NCBI GenBank assembly: GCA_964388085.1
Contig: CAYLZW010000288.1
Location: 1-7,335 of the forward strand
Origin: CAYLZW01 sp964388085
GTDB lineage: Bacteria > Myxococcota > UBA727 > CAYLZW01
DNA length: 7,335 nt
Direction of reading: 5' to 3'
The position numbers and the translations under genes are program-made. Each line of letters starts with the position of its first letter. Positions within the stretch are counted from its first letter, which is position 1. Shown in pieces: positions 1 to 5,800 of the stretch. Under the pieces are notes generated by a model, which had not been told where the DNA came from, did no database searches, and saw only the letters and a list, made by a program, of their open reading frames with translations.

Positions 1-126
1 AAGGGACGGCGCGCCGCCGGAGCGCAGCTGGTCGCTCGAGGGCGCCGCGGCGTTGGTCCAGAGCGGCTCCCACGCGCTTCCGTCGTCGGAGGTCCGCCGG
101 AACGCGATGGCGCCGCCGTTCCGCAT
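1..126 (-). CDS. Possible Asp-box (BNR/sialidase-like) protein fragment, truncated by window edge
   Basis: The minus strand is open from base 183 down to the left edge and reads like real protein. It includes TSDDGSAWEPLW, which fits the Asp-box consensus (S/T-x-D-x-G-x-x-W) of sialidase-type and other beta-propeller proteins. The only in-frame ATG in view is at 126-124. It has no ribosome-binding site and no signal peptide, and the protein-like reading continues a few residues upstream of it (RAGVVAT), so the true 5' end is unclear. An in-frame TGA at 186-184 closes the frame upstream. The gene may be 5'-truncated, may have a frameshift near 130-180, or may not be a gene. The plus strand has a competing frame ending in TGA at 152-154, and it shares wobble positions with this one, so GC3 cannot separate them. 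I prefer the minus strand only because of the Asp-box. Confidence 0.35.
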   Translation of the reverse strand, partial: MRNGGAIAFRRTSDDGSAWEPLWTNAAAPSSDQLRSGGAPSL

Positions 127-168
127 CGTCGCGACGACGCCGGCGCGGACGTGACGCGGGCACCGCGA

Positions 169-174
169 TTGACA
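169..174 (+). promoter_or_regulatory. Possible -35 element upstream of the histidine kinase
   Basis: A perfect TTGACA lies 66 bp before the kinase start codon. At 17-18 bp spacing the downstream hexamer is GAGAGA or AGAGAC, which matches TATAAT poorly. This is therefore at best half of a sigma-70-type promoter and may be chance. Confidence 0.2.
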
Positions 175-190
175 TGAGCGCCATCAACAC

Positions 191-223
191 CGAGAGACAC
201 ACTCTCGTCCGGCCGCCCGGACG
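191..223. promoter_or_regulatory. Two adjacent inverted repeats in the kinase leader
   Basis: The first is CGAGAG-ACACA-CTCTCG at 191-207 (6-bp perfect arms, 5-nt loop). The second is CGTCCGG-CCGC-CCGGACG at 206-223 (7-bp perfect arms, 4-nt loop). They share bases 206-207, so as RNA hairpins their full-length forms would compete for two bases. The distal arm ends 17 nt before the kinase ATG. No T-run follows on either strand, so they do not look like intrinsic terminators. They could be an operator or a leader-RNA structure. No function can be assigned from sequence alone. Confidence 0.4.
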
Positions 224-240
224 CGCGGGGAACCAGAAGA

Positions 241-2133
241 ATGCAATCAGCCGATCGCCCCCGTGCGAGGGCCGACGAATCCGCCCTCGAGCCCGCTCCC
301 GTCGACCCCATCGTCGACGAGCCGGCCATCGATCACCTGGTCGCTCGCTCGCAGCTCGAGGTGCTGGTCAAGCAGGTGCCCGTCGCCGTCATCGCTACGC
401 TGCTCATCGCCGGTGTCTTGGCGCTCGCGCTCTTCACCGAGGGCGTCGCGCGAGACACGCTCCTGCTCTGGTACTCCTCCATCGCCGCGGCGGGGGCCGG
501 GCGGGTCGTCTTCGCCGTGTGGTGTCGCCGGCGCCGCGCCTCCGACGACGAGACGCGCCGCCGCCTGTGGATCTACACGGGCCTCGCCGCCGGCTCCGGC
601 GCGGGCTGGGGCGCGGCGGCGCTGCTGTACATGGATCCTGGGCACCCGACGCTGTTCATGCTCTGCGTGCTCGCGCTCGGTGGCACAGCGTCGGGAGCCA
701 TCGGCTCGCTCATCTCGTACCCGCCGGCGCTGTACGCGTTCTTGTCGCTCACGCTCGTGCCCGCGGCGGTGCGCTCGGCAGCCTATGGCGGCGTGGTGGG
801 TTGGGCCGTCGCCTTCATGACGGCTCCCTACCTCTTCGCGGCGTTCAGCTTCGGCCGCGTCGCGCATCGGACGATGCTCGAGGCCATTCGGCTGCGCTTC
901 AAGAACGAGAGCCTCGTGCAGCAGCTCACCGAGCAACGCGATCGCGCCACGGCGGCGCACGAGCGCGCGGCCGACGCGGTGCAGGCGAAGTCGCAGTTCT
1001 TGGCGGCGGCGAGCCATGACCTCCGTCAGCCCGTACACGCCATGTCGCTCTTCGTCGGTGCCCTGCGGCCGCACGGCGGGCGCAGCGGGGAGCTCGCGTT
1101 CATCGCCGACCGCTTCGAGACCCTGGTGCTGGCGCTCAAGGGTCTGCTCGACGGGCTGCTCGACATCTCGCGCCTCGACGCCGGCATCGTCGCGCCGAGG
1201 CCCGTCGCGGTGCCCCTGCAGCCCATCATGGAGAAGGTCGCCGCCGAGCTCGCCGGCCCTGCCGCGCAGAAGGGGCTCGAGCTCCGCGTCGCGCCGTGCT
1301 CGTCGTGGGGCAAGACCGATCCGGAGATGCTCGAGCGCATCCTGCGAAACCTGGTCGCCAACGCCATCCGCTACACCTCGTCCGGGAAGGTGCTGATCGG
1401 CTGCCGGCGCGGGCGCTCGCTGCGCCTTTGCGTCTACGACACCGGCGTCGGCATCCCCGCGCACCTCACCGAGGAGGTGTTCCTCGAGTTCCGTCAGCTC
1501 GAGAACCCCGAGCGTGATCGCGACAAGGGCCTCGGCCTCGGCTTGGCCATCGTGCGGCGGCTCGCGGATCTGCTCGATCACCCGCTCGAGGTGCGCTCGC
1601 GGCCCGGCGTGGGCTCCTGCTTCTCGGCGGCCATCGAGCCCGCCGCGCCGCCTGCGTTGCTCACCGCCGCGCCGGCGGAGGCTCCCTTGCCCGCGCTGCC
1701 CGGCTCGACCGTGCTCATCGTCGACGACGACGTGCTCGGACGCGACGCGCTGCGCTCGCTGCTGTCTTCGTGGGGCTGCCGCGTGCTCGCCGCGTCGGCG
1801 CTCGAGGAGGCGGCCGCGCTCGCCGCCAGCGCGCCGCGGCTCGACGCCATCCTCGTCGACTACCGCTTGCGCCAGCACGTAACGGGCTACGACGTCCTCG
1901 TCGCCATCGAGCGCGCCCTCGGGCGGCAGGTGCCCGCCGCCATCGTCACCGGCGACACGGCGCCGGAGCGGCTGCGAGAGGCCGAGCAGACCGGCTACCC
2001 GCTGCTCCACAAGCCCGTCACGCCGGCGCTCTTGCACGCCACGCTCGGAGGGCTCCTCCCCGCCGGCTCACACGAGCCGTTGGGCGGTGGCGGCCTGCGC
2101 CGCGCGGGTGCGGTTGTCGACGCCGAGCGCTAG
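241..2133 (+). CDS. Hybrid sensor histidine kinase with C-terminal receiver domain
   Basis: This 630-residue inner-membrane kinase should autophosphorylate on His and pass phosphate to a receiver. Six hydrophobic segments are visible at about 47-66, 74-95, 109-131, 137-159, 161-178 and 183-204. A charged helical linker (about 215-250) leads to the HisKA H-box SHDLRQP with phospho-acceptor H259. HATPase_c follows, with N-box N370/N374, G1 motif DTGVGI (D400) and G2 motif GLGLGL (430-435). The C-terminal receiver (about 490-608) has acidic residues D495-D497, phospho-acceptor D540, T570 and K591. All catalytic residues are present. The ATG at 241 is the only start after the in-frame stop at 175-177, with GGGGAA 8 nt upstream. 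No periplasmic sensor domain is seen, so the membrane bundle is the likely input. The last 22 codons overlap the convergent response-regulator gene and extend past the receiver fold. This H-box/receiver style is commonly paired with LuxR-type regulators, as here. The signal is unknown. Confidence 0.95.
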   Translation: MQSADRPRARADESALEPAPVDPIVDEPAIDHLVARSQLEVLVKQVPVAVIATLLIAGVLALALFTEGVARDTLLLWYSSIAAAGAGRVVFAVWCRRRRASDDETRRRLWIYTGLAAGSGAGWGAAALLYMDPGHPTLFMLCVLALGGTASGAIGSLISYPPALYAFLSLTLVPAAVRSAAYGGVVGWAVAFMTAPYLFAAFSFGRVAHRTMLEAIRLRFKNESLVQQLTEQRDRATAAHERAADAVQAKSQFLAAASHDLRQPVHAMSLFVGALRPHGGRSGELAFIADRFETLVLALKGLLDGLLDISRLDAGIVAPRPVAVPLQPIMEKVAAELAGPAAQKGLELRVAPCSSWGKTDPEMLERILRNLVANAIRYTSSGKVLIGCRRGRSLRLCVYDTGVGIPAHLTEEVFLEFRQLENPERDRDKGLGLGLAIVRRLADLLDHPLEVRSRPGVGSCFSAAIEPAAPPALLTAAPAEAPLPALPGSTVLIVDDDVLGRDALRSLLSSWGCRVLAASALEEAAALAASAPRLDAILVDYRLRQHVTGYDVLVAIERALGRQVPAAIVTGDTAPERLREAEQTGYPLLHKPVTPALLHATLGGLLPAGSHEPLGGGGLRRAGAVVDAER

Positions 2134-2676
2134 GAAGACGGCGGTCACGTGCGCGCGCGCCGTCGAGAGCGAGGTGCCGAGCGCGGCCGCGATCTCCTTG
2201 TTCGAGAGCCCGTCGACGAGCAGGCGGAGGACCTGTTGCTGGCGCGGCGTGAGGCCGAGGCGCGCGGCGCGCTCTTCAGGGCCGATGAGCACCGACTCGG
2301 GGAGATACGTGCCGCCTCCGAGCACCAGCTCGATGGCGGCTTGCACGACGGCGGCGTCGCACGACTTCGGCACGTAGCCGCGGGCGCCGGCCTTCAGCAG
2401 GCGGCGGCTGCGGCCCGGATCGTCGTCGCCGCTCAGGATGACGACGGGCGCGCCCTGCGCGGCGGCGAGGACCTGCTCGAAGGCGTCGTCGCCAGCGGCG
2501 TCCGGGAGGAAATAGTCGAGCAGCACGAGCCCGAACGGGTCTCCTGCCAAGGCCTCGAGCGCCGCCCGCGCAGTGCCGGCTTCGCGAGTCTCGACGTCGG
2601 GGGAGATGCGACGCAGCAGCAGCACCATCCCGTCGCGGGTGATGGCGTGGTCATCGACGATCAGCGCGCGCAGCAT
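2068..2676 (-). CDS. NarL/FixJ-family response regulator (REC + LuxR-type HTH)
   Basis: This 202-residue DNA-binding regulator has the usual length for its family. The N-terminal receiver (about 2-118) shows D8/D9, phospho-acceptor D54 in LLDYFLPDA, S82 and K104. The C-terminal LuxR-type HTH (about 140-196) starts LTPRQQQVLRLLVDGLSNKE and continues with the recognition-helix region STARAHVTAVFLALGV. I chose the ATG at 2676-2674 because MLRALIVDDH begins the receiver fold directly. The frame is open far upstream, but that stretch is low-complexity and antisense to the lipoprotein gene. No strong Shine-Dalgarno precedes this start. The 3' end converges on and overlaps the hybrid kinase by 66 bp, so kinase and regulator are very likely partners, with phosphate possibly routed through or competing with the kinase's own receiver. 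The gene is divergent from the large lipoprotein gene, a plausible but unproven target. Confidence 0.93.
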   Translation of the reverse strand: MLRALIVDDHAITRDGMVLLLRRISPDVETREAGTARAALEALAGDPFGLVLLDYFLPDAAGDDAFEQVLAAAQGAPVVILSGDDDPGRSRRLLKAGARGYVPKSCDAAVVQAAIELVLGGGTYLPESVLIGPEERAARLGLTPRQQQVLRLLVDGLSNKEIAAALGTSLSTARAHVTAVFLALGVDNRTRAAQAATAQRLV

Positions 2677-2794
2677 CGGGGTGCATCGTACGTCGAGCGC
2701 GGGGCCAGGCGCCAATGCCGACGGGGGCGGAGCAGGAGCTTGGATCATCGTCCGAGGTGCACTGGCCGTCCATCCAATGGTTCCGTCGTGCGAG

Positions 2795-2814
2795 CCGCGC
2801 AACAATCTGCGCGG
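2795..2814. promoter_or_regulatory. Perfect inverted repeat, candidate operator
   Basis: CCGCGCA-N6-TGCGCGG has 7-bp perfect arms and a 6-bp AT-richer spacer. It ends 19 bp before the lipoprotein ATG, and its left arm and spacer contain the weak -10 candidate AACAAT. Its position suits a repressor or activator site, possibly for the adjacent LuxR-type regulator. The 7-6-7 spacing is not the classical NarL 7-2-7 arrangement. It could also fold as a hairpin in the mRNA leader. Confidence 0.35.
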
Positions 2815-2823
2815 ATTTCGAAC

Positions 2824-2827
2824 GGAG
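2824..2827 (+). promoter_or_regulatory. Ribosome-binding site that fixes the lipoprotein start
   Basis: GGAG sits 6 nt before the ATG at 2834. Its spacing, together with the signal peptide that begins at that ATG, rules out the longer in-frame start at 2573, which lies inside the opposing response-regulator gene. Confidence 0.7.
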
Positions 2828-2833
2828 CTCACC

Positions 2834-5800
2834 ATGACTCGTGCCCGACGCCCGACGACCAGGCTCGCCCTGATGCCGCTCCTCGCCCTCTGGGTCGGCG
2901 CGTGCGCGCCAGGCTCCTCCGGGGACGCTGGCCTCGACATCCCGCGGGACAGCGGAGCGCACGTCGAGGTCGACGCCGGCGAGCCACCCGCGCTCGACGC
3001 GGGTGAAGATCCCGATCCCGACGCGGGAGAGCAGCCGAGCCCCGACGCTGGGGAGCAGCCGAGCCCCGACGCGGGGGAGCAGCCGAGCCCCGACGCGGGG
3101 GAGCAGCCGAGCCCCGACGCGGGAGAGCAGCCGAGCCCCGACGCGGGCGAGGAGCTTTCTGCCGACGCGGGTGGCGAGCCCGACGGCGGGTCCTGCGCGC
3201 CGGGGTCTCAAGACCACGACCTCGACGGGACCTGCAGCCCCTCCTGCGAGAGCGGCGCGCTCGACTGCGGAGACTTTGGCGCCTGCAGCGACAGCTCGGG
3301 CAGCGCCGGGTGCGTTTGCGACGAGGGCCATGCCGGCGAGGTCTGTGATCGTTGTGTGCCCGGCCACCAGGACGTGGACCAGGACGGGACGTGCCTGCCC
3401 ACCTGCGTGACGGCGGCGCTCGACTGCGGGCCCAACGCGGAGTGCAGCCACATGAGCGGCGAGGCCGAATGTCTCTGCGACGTCGGCTATACCGGCGCCA
3501 ATTGCGAGAGCTGCGATCAAGGCTGGATCGCGGATGGCCTCGGCGGCTGCGTCGCCGACTGCAGCACCGCCCAGCTCGAGTGCGGCGCCCATGGCGCGTG
3601 CGACGACAGCGCCGGATCGGCCCGCTGCCAATGTGAGCTCGGCTACGCGGGCGAATATTGTAATGGGTGCGACGCCGGCTACCAGGACAACGACGGCGAC
3701 GGCGTCTGCGCCCCGAGCTGCGTGACCAGCGGGCTCGACTGCGGCGCCAACGGCTCCTGCAGCGACGACAGCGGCGCTGCCCTTTGTGCCTGCGACGTCG
3801 GATACGCCGGCGCCGTGTGCGACGCCTGTGACGTCGGCTACCAGGACAACGACGGCGACGACGCCTGCCAGTTGAGCTGCCTCCTCAGCGGGCTCGCTTG
3901 CGCTCCCCATGGCTCCTGCAGCGACGTCAGCGGCTCGCCCTTGTGCACCTGCGACGTCGGGTACGCGGGCGCCCTGTGCGACGCCTGTGACGTCGGCTAC
4001 CAGGACAATGACGCCGACGCCTCCTGTGCAGCGACCTGCGCCGAGAGCGGCCTCGACTGCGGTGGCAACGGCGCCTGCAGCGACGACAGCGGCGCTGCCC
4101 ACTGCGCCTGCGACGACGGGTACGCGGGCGCCCTGTGCGACGCCTGTGACGTCGGCTACCAGGACAATGACGCCGACGCCTCCTGTGCAGCGACCTGCGC
4201 CGAGAGCGGCCTCGACTGCGGTGGCAACGGCGCCTGCAGCGACGACAGCGGCGCTGCCCACTGCGCCTGCGACGACGGCTACGCGGGCGCCCTGTGCGAC
4301 GCCTGTGACGTCGGCTTCCAGGACAATGACGCCGACGGCTCCTGTAAAGCGACCTGCGCCGAGAGCGGCCTCGACTGCGGTGGCAACGGCGCCTGCAGCG
4401 ACGACAGCGGCGCTGCCCACTGCGCCTGCGACGACGGCTACGCGGGCGCCCTGTGCGACGCCTGCGACGTCGGCTACCAGGACAACGACGGCGACGGCAC
4501 CTGCACGGCGACCTGCGCCGAGAGCGGCCTCGACTGCGGCGGCCACGGCTCCTGCAGCGACGACAGCGGCGCGCCCGTCTGTAGCTGCGACAGCGGCTAC
4601 CAGGACAACGACGCCGACGGCTCCTGCACGCCCACCTGCGCCACCAGCGCGCTCACCTGCGGCGCCGGCAGCGCGTGCAGCGACGCCGCCGGGACCGCGC
4701 GCTGTGGACCCGGCCCTGCCGGCGCGCTCGTCTGGCTGAGCGCCGAGCACCTGGACCTCGTGGACGGCGCGCCCGTGGCCCTGTGGCCCGACGCGAGCGG
4801 CAATGGGAACCACGCCCGGAACGACACGGCCAACACGCAGCCGAGGCTCGAGGCCAGCGCGGCCAACGGGCTGCCGATGGTCGCGTTCGCCCAGTCACAG
4901 GACCGGAGCGACGCGCGTCACCTCGAGATCGATCTCGGGACGAGTCACGCGCCCGGCGACGGGCCCGCCATCTTCGCGGTCGTGGTCATCCCGAGCGATG
5001 TGCCGGACACCACCCGCGTGGGCAATGTCTGGGGCAACTACGGCCAGTCACCCAGCTACAACGTGGAGCTGCACAAAAATGGTCGCACGCGATGGTTCTG
5101 GAACAATGGCGTACCGGACAGCTTCGGCTCCGCTGACGTCCGCGTGGGGACCCCCACCGTCGTCACCTTCTACCGCAACGCCGCGCTCGATCGGCTCGAG
5201 TCGTACATCAACGGCGAGCTGGATGGAGCGGCCCCCTCGGAAGGCACGAACCAGACGTTCGGATCCACCTGGCGAGTCGGCGGCGATTTCCGCACCACGA
5301 CCAGCATCGGGCTCATCGGCGGCATTGCCGAGCTCATCGTCTACGACCGCGCGCTGTCTTTGTCCGAGCGACAGGAGGTCGAGCGATACCTCGCCGCCAA
5401 GTGGGGAGGCGATCTCTGTGCCTCGGACGCCCTCAACGACTGTCACGAGAACGCCACCTGCACGAGCGTACCCGGCGACTATCTCTGCGAGTGCCTGCCC
5501 GAATATGCCGGCGACGGCTTCGATTGTTCCGCCTGCGCCGCCGGCTATCAGGACCATGACGGCGACGGTACTTGTCAGTTGTCCTGCTCCACCAGCGGCC
5601 TCGACTGCGGGACACACGGCGCGTGCGCCGACGAGAGCGGCACCGCGCAGTGCGCCTGCGAGCTCGGCTACCACGGCGCCGATTGCTCCGAGTGCGAGCC
5701 CGGCTACGGCCGAGCGCCCGACGGCTCGTGCCTCGCGCTCCCCGAGGCGCCGCTCTACGTCTCCGCCGCCGCGGGCAACGGCGAGGCTCTCGTCAGCTTT

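Larger units (their letters stand above)
2677..2833. promoter_or_regulatory. Divergent intergenic region between response regulator and lipoprotein genes
   Basis: This 157-bp gap lies between two divergently transcribed start codons, so it must hold promoters for both. No good sigma-70 pair is visible. AACAAT at 2801-2806 is a possible -10 for the lipoprotein gene, but the hexamer 17 bp upstream (TGGTTC) is a poor -35. The clearest signal is the inverted repeat at 2795-2814. Confidence 0.45.

Noticed and set aside
174..1019. 281-codon plus-strand frame beginning at 174
   Set aside because: Its Arg-rich, low-complexity product lies in another frame of the kinase gene; the frame at 241 carries the membrane helices and H-box.
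247..2037. 596-codon open frame on the minus strand opposite the histidine kinase
   Set aside because: Arg/Gly/Ala-rich composition with no motif. The plus strand encodes all canonical kinase and receiver residues.
2573..2833. N-terminal extension of the lipoprotein to an ATG at 2573
   Set aside because: It would run antisense through the response-regulator gene. The ATG at 2834 has a Shine-Dalgarno and starts a textbook lipoprotein signal peptide.
2677..2940. N-terminal extension of the response regulator to an ATG at 2940
   Set aside because: The extra residues are low-complexity and antisense to the lipoprotein start. The receiver fold begins immediately at the ATG at 2676.
3980..4456. 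CRISPR-like regular repeats
   Set aside because: The 159-bp period has no unique spacers, and the whole array is in frame as EGF modules.
2651..4813. 720-codon open frame on the minus strand opposite the lipoprotein gene
   Set aside because: It is Ala/Val/Gly-rich with repeats that are the antisense of the EGF array. It exists because the GC-rich repeats lack stops. It has no recognisable domain, and it overlaps the response regulator start.
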